This document shows, piece after piece, positions 24,513 to 33,645 of a DNA stretch of 64,000 nucleotides. A program made the position numbers and the translations under genes. Location of the stretch: positions 1-64,000 of the forward strand of contig JBCBOR010000018.1 of assembly GCA_039821125.1 (NCBI GenBank). Direction: 5' to 3'. This DNA is from Thermohalobaculum sp039821125 (GTDB lineage: Bacteria > Pseudomonadota > Alphaproteobacteria > Rhodobacterales > Rhodobacteraceae). Below the pieces are notes generated by a model. The model had not been told where the DNA came from and searched no databases. It worked only from the letters and a program-made list of their open reading frames with translations. How positions within the stretch are numbered: the stretch's first letter is position 1; each line of letters starts with the position of its first letter.

Positions 24513-26123
24513 TCAAGCTCGCGCCGCGTTGAAATGCTTTACGCGGGGCGCCGTGTCCGCAGCCAGGGACTTCGCGATTTCTGACTGTAAAGTTTGATCG
24601 GCGTGGCTGACGCGGCTGTGTTGCCGCAGGTGATCGAGCCACGACGCCTCCCACCACGTCTCGATAAACTCGTTTGGATCTGCAGCATCGCGCATCAGCG
24701 ACCAACGGTATCCTCCGCCGCGCCGCCTGCTGGTGGAAAGGTGCTGCATGAGAAGCAAGAATTGCTCGGCTTTGGATGGCTCGACTGTATAGGCAATCTG
24801 GATCATCACCGGGCCATCCGGCATGTGGTCGTTTGCAACCACCGGTTCGGGCCAGTGCATCGACGGTGTGAGGTCCAGTTTGGCACCTTGTTGCAGATGA
24901 GCTTTGCGGACCAAAGGGATGGCGCTGACCGCGCCGATCCCCGCCACCAACAGAGCCATGGGGATACCCCAGAGCGATGCCACCTGACCCCATGCAAGGC
25001 TGCCCAGTGACATTGCTCCGAAGAACACCGTCAGAAAAACCGATAGTCCGCGCGCTCGCACCCAATCTGGCAAGGCCGTCTGCGCGGAGACATTCAGACT
25101 GGACAGAACCGCGATCCACGACAGACCCGCCAGCGCCGAGGCAGCGATTGCGATGCCTTGGCTTGGGACCGTGGCCATCAGAACCATCACCAGCGCGGTC
25201 CCGACGGTGCCTGCTGCAACGATTCCGTCGGCGTTCAGCCTTGCCTTGATCCTGGGCAACAGCAAGGCCCCGCCCACGGCCCCCGCACCGACGGCGCCCA
25301 TCAACAGGCCATAAAGGGTTGGGCCACCCGCGAGCACCTGGCGCGCGATCAGCGGCAACATCGCCCAGAACGCACTGGCGAAGACGAAGAATGCCGCGGC
25401 ACGAACAAGGGTCGCCTTCAGTGCCGGACTGTTCCACGCATAGCGCAGTCCAGCCCGGATCGCGCCGCCGACATGTTCGGGGGGCAAGCCGGTCGGCACT
25501 TTGGCCTCAGGGCGCCACCACCAGAGCGCGGCGACGATCCCAATCACGCTGAGCGCATTCACGAGAAACGGCGCGGCCAGTCCGACCGCCACGATCAGCA
25601 TACCGGCCAGCGCCGGTCCAATCGCTCGGCTGACATTGATGCCCATCGAGTTGAGTGCAATGGCTGAGGATAGCTCGGCCCGCGGCACCAGTTTGGGTAC
25701 GATGGCCTGCCAGGTCGGTGCGATGAATGCCGCCCCGGTGCCGAAGAGGAAGGTGAACAACAGCAGCACCCAGGGCGTCAGCAGATCGAGATGCACCAGT
25801 GCTGCCATCGCCAGCGCTGCCAGCCCCATCCCGGCATTCACCCAGATTAGCAGACGGCGCCGGTCGACGATATCCGCAACTGCGCCTGCCAGCAGGGCGA
25901 ACAGGAAGATCGGCAGAGTTGTTGCCGCCTGAACCGCTGCCACCATGATGGGTGAGGGTGCCAGTTCGGTCATCAGCCAGCCGGCACCGACATCGTGCAT
26001 CCAGGTTCCGATGTTCGATGCGACCGTCGCGACCCACAGGATTGCAAAGGCCCGGTGCTGGAACGGAGCCATCGGGCCCACTGGTGCGGGCGCAGTTTCA
26101 ACAGATGTTGCAGCGTCTTTCAT
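24513..26123 (-). CDS. MFS_3 (EntS-like) exporter with C-terminal soluble extension
   Basis: 536 residues from ATG 26123, with GGAG upstream. Twelve membrane helices are expected over residues 25-420. MFS motif A is seen as GAVADIVDRRRLLIW. Residues about 430-536 form a soluble tail (MIQIAYTVEPSKAEQFLLLM, then GGYRWSLMRDAADPNEFIETW) resembling an antibiotic-biosynthesis-monooxygenase-like barrel, common in this MFS_3 group. It is the last gene of a minus-strand cluster with a HlyD adaptor and two amidohydrolases, so it may export a product made or modified by them. The cargo is unknown. Confidence 0.82.
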   Translation of the reverse strand: MKDAATSVETAPAPVGPMAPFQHRAFAILWVATVASNIGTWMHDVGAGWLMTELAPSPIMVAAVQAATTLPIFLFALLAGAVADIVDRRRLLIWVNAGMGLAALAMAALVHLDLLTPWVLLLFTFLFGTGAAFIAPTWQAIVPKLVPRAELSSAIALNSMGINVSRAIGPALAGMLIVAVGLAAPFLVNALSVIGIVAALWWWRPEAKVPTGLPPEHVGGAIRAGLRYAWNSPALKATLVRAAAFFVFASAFWAMLPLIARQVLAGGPTLYGLLMGAVGAGAVGGALLLPRIKARLNADGIVAAGTVGTALVMVLMATVPSQGIAIAASALAGLSWIAVLSSLNVSAQTALPDWVRARGLSVFLTVFFGAMSLGSLAWGQVASLWGIPMALLVAGIGAVSAIPLVRKAHLQQGAKLDLTPSMHWPEPVVANDHMPDGPVMIQIAYTVEPSKAEQFLLLMQHLSTSRRRGGGYRWSLMRDAADPNEFIETWWEASWLDHLRQHSRVSHADQTLQSEIAKSLAADTAPRVKHFNAARA

Positions 26124-26154
26124 CTGGCTCACTCCGGGATGACGTCGACCTGGA

Positions 26155-27015
26155 TCAGTTTTCTGAGGGGTGTGTGGTGACGGGTGCGATCCGTGACGCA
26201 ACAGTGATCGCCATACCTGGGCGCAGGACTGCACCCGGGTTTTTGATTGGCGTGCGCACGGTGATTGTGCCGTCGGTGGGATCAACCTCGGCCGAGGTGT
26301 GATCAGGCTTTGCGCGATAGGGATACGGTGCGCCTCCGGGCAAGGTCAACGTGATCTCGATCCTGTCGAAAAGCGCATCCACAGTGTCTGCTCCGCGGGC
26401 AGACATGGTCGCAAGACGCGTCCCATACGGCACTTTGTAGGCGACCATCACGGGATCGAGCGCCACGATCCTGGCCAACGCCGCCCCGGACTCTGCTTCT
26501 AGAAATGCGCCCACGGCGGTAAGCGGAGGACCGACATACCCCGCAATCGGCGCGCGGATGGTCGTGCGTTCGAGCGCGAGGAGTGCGATGCGCCGTTCGG
26601 CCTCCGCCAGCGCGACCGCGGCCTCGGCGGCAGCCTTGGCAGTTCGGACAGGGCCGACCACAGCATCGGGCGAAAAGCCTCGTGCAGCGAGCCGTTCCTG
26701 CCTTGCGGCCTCCCGAGTCGCGCCTTCGAGTTCTGCCTGTGCGGCAGCCAGATTTGCGTCCGCCACGGCCAATGCAAGCTCTTGGTCGGCACGATCAAGC
26801 AGGATCATCGGCTGACCCGCGCTGACCTGATCCCCTGAAGTGAACAGGATCTCTGCGACCACACCGTCGAGGCGGCTCGAGAGCTCCGCCCTCTGGAGCG
26901 CCTCGACCCGGCCTTCAAAGATCAGTGTCTCGCCGACCGGCGCCTCAGCCTGCGCTGTCCGGGACACTGCTGCGGCACATATCAGGAAGACGGTGACAAG
27001 GAGGCGTGGTCTCAT
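26155..27015 (-). CDS. HlyD-type periplasmic adaptor (efflux RND/MFS)
   Basis: 286 residues from ATG 27015, overlapping the XapX stop by ATGA. A signal peptide (about residues 1-23, AAAVSRTAQA) precedes the barrel-sandwich core: GRVEALQRAELSSRLDGVV, a short alanine-rich helical hairpin (residues 85-150), then RTTIRAPIAGYV and LRPGMAITVASR. Such adaptors link an inner-membrane pump to an outer-membrane channel. No RND pump or TolC gene is beside it; the adjacent MFS exporter is the obvious partner. At 286 residues it is shorter than usual (350-400). Confidence 0.85.
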   Translation of the reverse strand: MRPRLLVTVFLICAAAVSRTAQAEAPVGETLIFEGRVEALQRAELSSRLDGVVAEILFTSGDQVSAGQPMILLDRADQELALAVADANLAAAQAELEGATREAARQERLAARGFSPDAVVGPVRTAKAAAEAAVALAEAERRIALLALERTTIRAPIAGYVGPPLTAVGAFLEAESGAALARIVALDPVMVAYKVPYGTRLATMSARGADTVDALFDRIEITLTLPGGAPYPYRAKPDHTSAEVDPTDGTITVRTPIKNPGAVLRPGMAITVASRIAPVTTHPSEN

Positions 27016-27260
27016 CCGTCCCGCTCCTTTGGTTCGCTCGCCGCGGTGGCAAACGCCTTGCCGTCCAGGCAATGAGAGGCAACGTCCCGCAAGGTCATCT
27101 GACTTTTGGCCCAGGACATCAGGCTCTCGCCCGCAAGCATGCCCAACAGGCCAAGCAGCGCGATGATCGGCGGCGCGGGCGAGCGTGTATTGAGCAGTGC
27201 ATAGATCCCGCCGACCACCAGACCGATCGCAAGCGAGAGAGCACAAGGTTTCCAGTCCAA
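27012..27260 (-). CDS. XapX domain protein
   Basis: 82 residues. Two membrane helices with the XapX hallmark LLNTRSPAPPIIALLGLLGM in the middle, where the conserved Arg-Ser-Pro-Ala-Pro-Pro loop separates the helices. The family has no proven function but recurs next to amidohydrolases and transporters in Proteobacteria, as here. The start is 11 bases after the amidohydrolase stop, and the stop overlaps the adaptor start. Confidence 0.85.
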   Translation of the reverse strand: MDWKPCALSLAIGLVVGGIYALLNTRSPAPPIIALLGLLGMLAGESLMSWAKSQMTLRDVASHCLDGKAFATAASEPKERDG

Positions 27261-27271
27261 CGGATCCTCCC

Positions 27272-28993
27272 TCAGGCAGCGGTTGCAGTGTGCTGGTGGG
27301 GCATTGCCCCCGGTGCACCAAAAATCGGGATAGGCGACCAGTCCGGCAATTCGGGCAGTGGCGCGGGGGCGTACGGAGCAAAGGGGCCCTTGGCGTGGAC
27401 GACCTTGCCGCCCGAGAGCGTCAGGTCTGATGTGATCTCGGTGATCTCATCCTCGGGCACCGCGAAGTAATCGCGGTCGAGAACTGCAAGATCGGCAAAC
27501 TGACCTGGTGTGAGCTGGCCCTTGACGCCTTGCTCTCGGCTGAACCACGCCCCTGCGGCAGTCCAATGGCGCAGTGCATCGTCGCGATCCAGCCGGTTCG
27601 CGGCCGACCAGATCTGATCGCCGCCGCGCCCTTTGCCGGAAACCGCCCAGTGGACCGCGAGCCAGGGGTTGTAGGAAGACACCCGGGTCGCATCGGTTCC
27701 GGCGGCCAGCGGCATGCCCGAAGCCATCATCTTCTTGACCGGCATCACTTCGCGCAGTGCCGCCTCGCCATAGCGATCCCGGTAAGCCGCGGTCTGAAAT
27801 GCGATGCGGTTCTGGTAGGAGATCCCGCCGCCAAGACGCGCGACCCGCTCCATCGTGGCCTCGCTGATCGTCTCGCCATGATCGAAGATCCAGTTCAGCT
27901 CCTCCAGCCCCTTGTCGTGCCCGACATCTTCCAGCACGCGGAGCAACCGGTGGGCGCTTTCCTCATAGGTGCAGTGGAAACGGATCGGCCAGCGGTTTTC
28001 GAGCAGGAACGCGAGCACCGGCTTGAGATCGCCTTCCATTCGCTTCGGTAGGTCGGGCCGGGGGTAGGAGAAGTCCTCGAAATCATAGGCCGAGGCGACC
28101 AGCATCTCGCCCGCGCCAATGCATTTGAGATAGTCGTTCCCCTGATCCGGTTTGACGATGTCATGCCAGTGTTTGAAATCATCCAGTTCGAACAGGGGCC
28201 GCTGTGCGAACAGTTGATAGCCGATGCGCACGGTCTGCTCGCCGCGTCGGTTCAGCTCGGTGATCACGCCGTAGTCGTCCGGGTAGTTCAGGAACCCGCC
28301 CGCGCAGTCCAAGGCCGAGGTCAAACCCAGCCCGTTCAGCGCCCGGAAATAGTGCTTGGTCGACAGGATCTGCTGTTCGAAGTCCAGCTTCGGCGCCATG
28401 TCCAGCAGCGCGTAGAGCGGCTGCGCATTGGGTCGTGCCAGCGCCAGGCCGGTCGGGTTGCCCTGATGGTCACGCTCCAGACGACCGGAGACAAAGGGCT
28501 CGTAGAAATGCTTGTCGATCCCCAGCGCGCGCAGCGCCGCCTTGTTCAGCCAGCACCGGTCATAGAGGTGCAGCACATAGACCGGCACATCAGGGGCAAC
28601 GGCGTTGATTTCGTCAATCGTTGGCAGGCGCTTTTCGGCAAACTGATCCACTGACCAGCCGCCAACCACCCGGATCCACTGGCCCGCAGGGGTGCGCTGC
28701 GCTTGAGCCTTCAACATCGCCAAACCGTCGGCCAGCGAAGGCACGTGATCCCAGCGCAGTTCCATGGCGAAATTGTTGCCCTGCCGGATGATGTGGGTGT
28801 GGCTGTCGATCAGGCCGGGGATCACCCGGGCGCCGCCAAGATCGACGGTCTTGGCCGATCCGGCCTCCGACATCAGATCAGCGGTACGACCGATCGCGCT
28901 GATCACACCATCGGTGATCGCAACCGCTTCAACCTCGGGCTGGTCCTGATCGAAGGTTGTGATCTTGCCGTTGTAGAGAATTTTGTCTGGCAT
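27272..28993 (-). CDS. YtcJ-type amidohydrolase (cytosolic)
   Basis: 573 residues without a signal peptide. N-terminal composite domain (DKILYNGKITTFDQDQP), metal ligands in GLIDSHTHIIRQG, further His in FHCTYEESAH and IFDHGE, and GTDATRVSSYNPW near residue 440 with the late aspartate. The C-terminal part QFADLAVLDRDYFAVPEDEI returns to the barrel. These enzymes hydrolyse amide or ester bonds in small molecules with one or two zinc ions. It is about half identical by eye to the Tat-exported paralogue directly upstream, so the two may process the same type of compound on either side of the membrane. The substrate is unknown. Confidence 0.85.
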   Translation of the reverse strand: MPDKILYNGKITTFDQDQPEVEAVAITDGVISAIGRTADLMSEAGSAKTVDLGGARVIPGLIDSHTHIIRQGNNFAMELRWDHVPSLADGLAMLKAQAQRTPAGQWIRVVGGWSVDQFAEKRLPTIDEINAVAPDVPVYVLHLYDRCWLNKAALRALGIDKHFYEPFVSGRLERDHQGNPTGLALARPNAQPLYALLDMAPKLDFEQQILSTKHYFRALNGLGLTSALDCAGGFLNYPDDYGVITELNRRGEQTVRIGYQLFAQRPLFELDDFKHWHDIVKPDQGNDYLKCIGAGEMLVASAYDFEDFSYPRPDLPKRMEGDLKPVLAFLLENRWPIRFHCTYEESAHRLLRVLEDVGHDKGLEELNWIFDHGETISEATMERVARLGGGISYQNRIAFQTAAYRDRYGEAALREVMPVKKMMASGMPLAAGTDATRVSSYNPWLAVHWAVSGKGRGGDQIWSAANRLDRDDALRHWTAAGAWFSREQGVKGQLTPGQFADLAVLDRDYFAVPEDEITEITSDLTLSGGKVVHAKGPFAPYAPAPLPELPDWSPIPIFGAPGAMPHQHTATAA

Positions 28994-29052
28994 CGGATGA
29001 TCCTCTCTGTCGGGGAGAGGCGATCGAGCGCCCCTCTTTTCAGGTCAGCGGC

Positions 29053-30843
29053 TCAGATATCGCGCCCTTGCAGGATGACCGGTGACCAGTTCGGGCTAAC
29101 CGGCGGAACATGACTGAGGTCCTTGATTGCGAAGGATCCGGCACCGGAGACCACCTTTCCGCCCACAACGGTGAGGTCGGATTTCAGCTTGGCGATTTCG
29201 GCATCGGTAACAGCGAAGTAATCCCGGTCGAGCACCGCGAAGTCGGCCAATTGTCCCGGGGTGATCGCGCCCTTGGTGCCTGCATCGCCGGTGAACCAGG
29301 CCGAGCCGGTGGTCCAGAGGCGCAGCGCCTCCTCCCGGCTCAGCAGGTTCTTGTCGTGGTACATCCGCATCCCGCCGCGCGAGAGGCCGGTGGCCATCCA
29401 CTGGATCGAGAACCACGGGTTGAACGAGGTCACCCGCGTCGCATCGGTCCCGCCGCCGACCGGCACGCCGAGATCCATGATCGCGCGGAAGTTCGGTGTC
29501 TGGCGCAGGGCATCTGCGCCGTAGTTCGCGACGAAATCCTCGGCCTGGAATTGCAGCCGGTTCTGAAGTGCGATCCCGCCGCCCAGCTTGGCGATCCGCT
29601 CGAGGTTCTGTGGCGTGAAGGTCTCGACATGGTCGACGAACCAGCCGGGCACGAGGCCCGCACCCTTGGCGACCTCCTCATAGACCGGCAGCAGGCGATC
29701 GCCCGTCTCGTTATAGGTGATGTGCTGGCGGAAGGGCCATCCGCCCTCACCGAGCACGGTCATGACTTTGGTCTGATACTCCTCGGCATCCCGGTCGATA
29801 TCGGGGCGGGCGTCAGCGAAGATCTCGTAATCATAGGACGCCCAGCCCAGGTTCTCGCCCGCGCCGACGAACTTCAGGATATCGTCGCCTTGGCCCGCAC
29901 GGATCTCGGCGGTCCATTTCTGGTAATCCGCCAGTTCCTGGCCTTTGTGTTGCGGGAACGAGTGATAGCCGATACGGGTGGTCAGCATGTCGCGCCCGTG
30001 CAGCCAGCGGATAACCTTGTAGGGGTCGGCATCCGGGAACTCCATCCCGCCGCCGCCCGCATCCGAAACAGAAGTGATGCCCAGCCCGTTCAGCACGTCA
30101 AAGTATTGCAGCGATGAGTTGATCTGGTCCTGGATCGACAGCTTTGGTGCGGCGTCCAGGGTCTTGTACATCACCAGTCCAGAGGGGGCGGCCAGGACCC
30201 GGCCGGTGGCGTTGCCGCCTGCGTCTTTCTCAATGATGCCGCCGGGATAGGTTGGATGGCCGGGCTGATCGTAACCGAGATACTCGACTGCCTTGGTGTT
30301 GAGCAGCGTCAGTTTATAGAGGTGATGGATAAGCACCGGGTGGTTCGGCGCAACCGCGTCGAGTTCCGCCACTGTCGGCAGCCTTTTTTCCTTGAACTGG
30401 AACTCGGAGAACCCGCCCGCGACACGGATGAACTGGCCCGCCGGGGTGCGGTCGGCCTGAACGCGCAACAGGTGCAGCGCTTCTTCAAGACTGTCCACAC
30501 CGTCCCAACGGACTTCGAGATTGTAATTCACCGCCCCGCGGATCGCATGGGTATGGCTGTCGTTGAGGCCGGGGATCACGCGCTGACCCATCGCGTCGAT
30601 CACTTGCGTGAATGGCCCGATCAGGCCCTGCATCTCGGCATCGGAACCCACGGCGACAAACCGGCCATCGCGCGCGGCAAGCGCCGAGGCCTCGGGCCGC
30701 GCCGGGTCCATAGTGGTGATCCGTCCATTCAAGAGCACCAGATCCGCCGAACCGGACTGAGCAAAGGCTGCCCCGCCAGCGTTGGCGGCAATCAGGGCGG
30801 TTGATCCGGCGAGAACCTGCCGGCGGTCGAGCAGCGTGGGCAT
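29053..30843 (-). CDS. YtcJ-type amidohydrolase with Tat-like signal
   Basis: 596 residues from ATG 30843; a longer frame upstream lacks similarity. The N-terminus carries DRRQVLAGSTALIAANAGGA, a twin-arginine-type signal with cleavage near AAFAQ (residue 30), so the folded metalloenzyme is probably exported to the periplasm. Metal motifs match its neighbour: GLNDSHTHAIRGA, FRQHITYNETGDRL, FVDHVETF, GGTDATRVTSFNPW. It lies 59 bases upstream of the cytosolic paralogue. Tandem duplication followed by relocalisation is a simple explanation. Confidence 0.85.
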   Translation of the reverse strand: MPTLLDRRQVLAGSTALIAANAGGAAFAQSGSADLVLLNGRITTMDPARPEASALAARDGRFVAVGSDAEMQGLIGPFTQVIDAMGQRVIPGLNDSHTHAIRGAVNYNLEVRWDGVDSLEEALHLLRVQADRTPAGQFIRVAGGFSEFQFKEKRLPTVAELDAVAPNHPVLIHHLYKLTLLNTKAVEYLGYDQPGHPTYPGGIIEKDAGGNATGRVLAAPSGLVMYKTLDAAPKLSIQDQINSSLQYFDVLNGLGITSVSDAGGGGMEFPDADPYKVIRWLHGRDMLTTRIGYHSFPQHKGQELADYQKWTAEIRAGQGDDILKFVGAGENLGWASYDYEIFADARPDIDRDAEEYQTKVMTVLGEGGWPFRQHITYNETGDRLLPVYEEVAKGAGLVPGWFVDHVETFTPQNLERIAKLGGGIALQNRLQFQAEDFVANYGADALRQTPNFRAIMDLGVPVGGGTDATRVTSFNPWFSIQWMATGLSRGGMRMYHDKNLLSREEALRLWTTGSAWFTGDAGTKGAITPGQLADFAVLDRDYFAVTDAEIAKLKSDLTVVGGKVVSGAGSFAIKDLSHVPPVSPNWSPVILQGRDI

Positions 30844-30940
30844 AGCAGAACTCCATTCATCAGGCCGCACGGCACCATCCGCACGGCGGAAGGCCGCGCG
30901 CCGGGACAGGCGGGTCTTGGTTCGGTTGGTCGTTTCGGTA

Positions 30941-30961
30941 GGGTGGGAGTGGCCCCCACCC
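30941..30961. repeat. Imperfect GGGTGGG hairpin before the Tat amidohydrolase gene
   Basis: Arms GGGTGGG (30941-30947) and CCCACCC (30955-30961) around a seven-base loop, within a longer stretch GTAGGGTGGG. It lies between the hydrolase stop (30974) and the downstream amidohydrolase start. It resembles the perfect hairpin at 39925-39949. No T-run on the minus strand. Confidence 0.4.
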
Positions 30962-30973
30962 CACGGTTGTCGC

Positions 30974-31672
30974 TTACTCAGCGGCGATGGCCGGCGCTGC
31001 GACCGGGTCAATGCGTGGCCCATGCTCGACACGCTCGGGCGCTTTGTGGACCATGGTGTAGGCGTAATCGACGCCCATGCCGTAGGCACCGGAATGCTCT
31101 TTCACCAGGTCCATGACCGCGTCATAGCTGTCGCGCCTGGCCCAATCGCGCTGCCACTCCAGCAGCACCTGTTGCCATGTCACCGGCACGACCCCGGCCT
31201 GCACCATACGGTCCATCGAGTATTTGTGCGCGTCCATTGACGTGCCGCCCGAGGCATCTGCGACCATGTAGATCTCGTAGCCACCTTCCAGCATCGCGCT
31301 GAGCGCGAAGGTGGTGTTGCAGACCTCGGTCCAGAGGCCCGAAACGATGACCTTCTTGCGGTCATTCTCGGCCAGGGCATCGCGTACTTTCTGATCATCC
31401 CACGAGTTCATCGAGGTCCGCTCAAGGATCGGGTGCTCGGGAAACACGCCCAGCAATTCGGGATAGGTGTGGCCCGAGAACGCCTCGGTCTCGACCGTCG
31501 TGATCGTGGTCGGGATGCCGAAGATCTTCGCGGCCTTGGCCAGCGCGACCGTATTGTTCTTCAGGGTTTGGCGATCGATCGAAGCGACACCGAATGCCAT
31601 TTGCGGCTGGTGGTCGATAAAGATCAGCTGGCTGTTCTCGGGCGTCAGGACTTCAAGTTTCTCGATGCTCAT
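30974..31672 (-). CDS. Isochorismatase-family cysteine hydrolase (YcaC-like)
   Basis: 232 residues. Asp20 in LIFIDHQPQMAF and Cys118 in SGLWTEVCNTTFA are the catalytic acid and nucleophile, and RTSMNSWDD corresponds to the YcaC segment between them. It continues with MVADASGGTSMDAH, the usual fold motif. YcaC-like enzymes hydrolyse amides or related groups of unknown substrates. The gene heads the minus-strand cluster of two amidohydrolases and an exporter, and is divergent from an AraC regulator that probably controls it. GGAG precedes the ATG. The C-terminus is about 20 residues longer than YcaC. Confidence 0.85.
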   Translation of the reverse strand: MSIEKLEVLTPENSQLIFIDHQPQMAFGVASIDRQTLKNNTVALAKAAKIFGIPTTITTVETEAFSGHTYPELLGVFPEHPILERTSMNSWDDQKVRDALAENDRKKVIVSGLWTEVCNTTFALSAMLEGGYEIYMVADASGGTSMDAHKYSMDRMVQAGVVPVTWQQVLLEWQRDWARRDSYDAVMDLVKEHSGAYGMGVDYAYTMVHKAPERVEHGPRIDPVAAPAIAAE

Positions 31673-31778
31673 CTCAGGGCTCCTTCACGATATGGCGCGG
31701 CCAGCCCGGCCGCTGGGATCCGAGTGCCGGGGGCGACCAACACAGCAGAGAGGTGGGAAGCCCGGACACTGCGCTCTT

Positions 31779-31816
31779 CCAGATTTCAGACTTTCTTTTC
31801 TGGATTTCTGCGATTC
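31779..31816. promoter_or_regulatory. Candidate AraC-type direct repeat in divergent promoter
   Basis: Two 17-base direct repeats starting at 31779 (CCAGATTTCAGACTTTC) and 31800 (CTGGATTTCTGCGATTC) match at 11 positions with a 21-base period, exactly two helical turns, as expected for AraC-family sites. They lie in the 228-base region between the hydrolase operon (minus) and the AraC gene (plus). Confidence 0.45.
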
Positions 31817-31900
31817 AGGGATGACGCCGCCTGAAGTTGCCCCATCCCATTTGAGAGCTACTTCCATCATGTGGAAGCTGAGGCTGCCGGGGAGGGCGGC

Positions 31901-32773
31901 ATGTTCGCATTCGCCGACTACATGCAGATCCCGCGCTATCGATCGGCCATGAAATGGCAAGCAAACGCTGGATCTGCACGCATCGGGGTCAGGCACAGCG
32001 TGTTCGAACCCGGGCGTATCGAGGTGCCGCCGGCGAACTACTCTGCCCTTGTTCTCTACCGCAAGCCGGCTGTGATCAGTCAGGAAGTCGGTGGCGAACA
32101 GCGACCGGCGCGCAAGTTTGTTGAGGGCGATCTTGTGCTGCGACCGCGTGGCCTTGGCTACTCTGCCAACTATGATGATCCGGTCGAGGTGACCGTGTTC
32201 GGCCTTGACGACCAATTGGTTCAAAGCGCAACGACCGAGTTCAGCGCCGATGTCGGCCGGGCCTTTGAGCGGTTCGAAGCCAGGGCCTTTCGTGCACCGT
32301 TGATCGAGGGGCTGGCGACCCGCCTCGCCGAAAGTGCGACGGATGAGGCCCAACGGCTCTACAGCGACACCCTGATCCAGACGATCATTCATGAACTTTG
32401 GCGGATAACCAATGGTGCTTTGCACCCGTCCGAGACCTCGCCGAAGGCTTTGCCGCCGACGCTTGTCAGTCGCATTGACGATCTGATCGCCAGCGTTCCA
32501 GGCAGCCAGATCACGTTGGAACAGCTGGCAGGTACGGTTGGAATGTCCGTGACTGCGTTTTCTGCTGCGATCAAGGCAACGACGGGGATGACGCCCTATC
32601 AGTACGTTCTGTCCCAAAGGCTGAAGGCCGCGCGCGACATGGTCGAGACGACGCCGCTTTCGCTGGCCGAGGTCGCCTATCGCTGTGGGTTCTCCTCGCA
32701 GAGCCACATGACGGATGTGTTCCGTGCAAAACTGGGCACCACACCGGGTCGCCTGCGGTCGGGTCGGGTCTGA
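31901..32773 (+). CDS. AraC-family transcriptional regulator
   Basis: 290 residues from the ATG at 31901, with GGGAGGG at good spacing; an upstream in-frame start at 31871 lacks one. The C-terminal 100 residues are the AraC DNA-binding domain: ITLEQLAGTVGMSVTAFSAAI and SLAEVAYRCGFSSQSHMTDVF, followed by GTTPGRLR. The N-terminal 190 residues are a variable effector domain. Divergence from the hydrolase/exporter cluster makes that its likely target, and the 21-base-period direct repeats between them fit. The inducer is unknown. Confidence 0.87.
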   Translation: MFAFADYMQIPRYRSAMKWQANAGSARIGVRHSVFEPGRIEVPPANYSALVLYRKPAVISQEVGGEQRPARKFVEGDLVLRPRGLGYSANYDDPVEVTVFGLDDQLVQSATTEFSADVGRAFERFEARAFRAPLIEGLATRLAESATDEAQRLYSDTLIQTIIHELWRITNGALHPSETSPKALPPTLVSRIDDLIASVPGSQITLEQLAGTVGMSVTAFSAAIKATTGMTPYQYVLSQRLKAARDMVETTPLSLAEVAYRCGFSSQSHMTDVFRAKLGTTPGRLRSGRV

Positions 32774-32805
32774 GCGGGTCATTGAACGTCCCTGCTGAGG
32801 GTTGA

Positions 32806-32827
32806 ATGGCGGCGCGGACGCCGCCAT
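32806..32827. terminator. Hairpin between convergent AraC and pirin genes
   Basis: Perfect 9-bp stem ATGGCGGCG (32806-32814) and CGCCGCCAT (32819-32827), loop CGGA, placed between two convergent stop codons. It can serve both strands. It lacks a T-run, so termination strength is uncertain. Confidence 0.5.
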
Positions 32828-32835
32828 CCGAAGCC

Positions 32836-33537
32836 TCAGATCGCCATATCGAAGAGTAGGAACTCGGCCTCTTTGCCGGCCTCAATCCGGACCTCTGGCT
32901 CGTTCACCAATGCGACCCCGTCGCCTGCCGTGAGTGTCTCGCCATTTGTCGCGATCTCGCCTCGGACCAACTGGATCCAGACCCCGCGGCCTGCCGCGAT
33001 CTGATGGGTCAGGCTGTCGCCACCCGACAGAACCGACCCGTAGAGGTCGATGTTCTGATGGATCGTGATCGAGCCGTCGCGGCCATCCCGTGAGCCGAGA
33101 AGCCGCAGGCTGCCTGCCCGTTCGGTCAGCGGGATTGTCTTCTGCTCATAGCTTGGCGCCAATCCATTGCTCTGGGGTATCACCCAGATCTGCAAGAAGT
33201 GCACAGGCTCAGTCTTGGAGGTGTTGTATTCGGAATGGCGCACCCCTGTGCCTGCGGTCATGCGCTGGACATCGCCCGGCCGGATGATCGCGCTCTCGCC
33301 CATTGAGTCTTTGTGCTCGAGCGCACCGTCCAGAACGATCGACAGGATTTCGATGTCAGCATGAGGGTGCGTCCCGAACCCTGCGCCCGGCGCGACCTTG
33401 TCTTCGTTGATCACGCGCAATGGCCCGAAGCCCATGTGATCCGGGTCGAGATACTGGCCAAACGAGAATGTGTGCCGCGACTCGAGCCAGCAAAAATTGG
33501 CTTTGCCGCGTGCATCCGAAGGTCTGATGATCTGCAT
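32836..33537 (-). CDS. Pirin-family bicupin (quercetinase-like)
   Basis: 233 residues from ATG 33537 with GGAG seven bases upstream, close to YhaK/YhhW-type pirins. The N-terminal cupin carries the metal ligands in GTHPHADIEILS (two His) and GVRHSEYN (His, Glu). The C-terminal cupin is degenerate. Pirins of this type can have dioxygenase activity on flavonols such as quercetin and appear as redox-responsive proteins; the physiological role is uncertain. The gene is divergent from a LysR regulator 109 bases away that probably controls it. Confidence 0.88.
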   Translation of the reverse strand: MQIIRPSDARGKANFCWLESRHTFSFGQYLDPDHMGFGPLRVINEDKVAPGAGFGTHPHADIEILSIVLDGALEHKDSMGESAIIRPGDVQRMTAGTGVRHSEYNTSKTEPVHFLQIWVIPQSNGLAPSYEQKTIPLTERAGSLRLLGSRDGRDGSITIHQNIDLYGSVLSGGDSLTHQIAAGRGVWIQLVRGEIATNGETLTAGDGVALVNEPEVRIEAGKEAEFLLFDMAI

Positions 33538-33645
33538 CGTGATCTCCATCGCTGAAGTTTTCCTGCGGGAGATCTGGCCTGCGCCATAACGGGAGACAAT
33601 TGCCGAAAAAATTGACAGACTGTCCCTGAATTCGGACAAGTGAAT

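Noticed and set aside
24394..25437. A 347-codon minus-strand frame inside the MFS gene
   Set aside because: Arg/Gly-rich shadow frame in GC-rich DNA with no family similarity; the MFS frame is clearly the coding one.
31685..32827. A 380-codon minus-strand frame over the AraC gene
   Set aside because: Antisense to a gene with two intact helix-turn-helix motifs; composition is that of a shadow frame.
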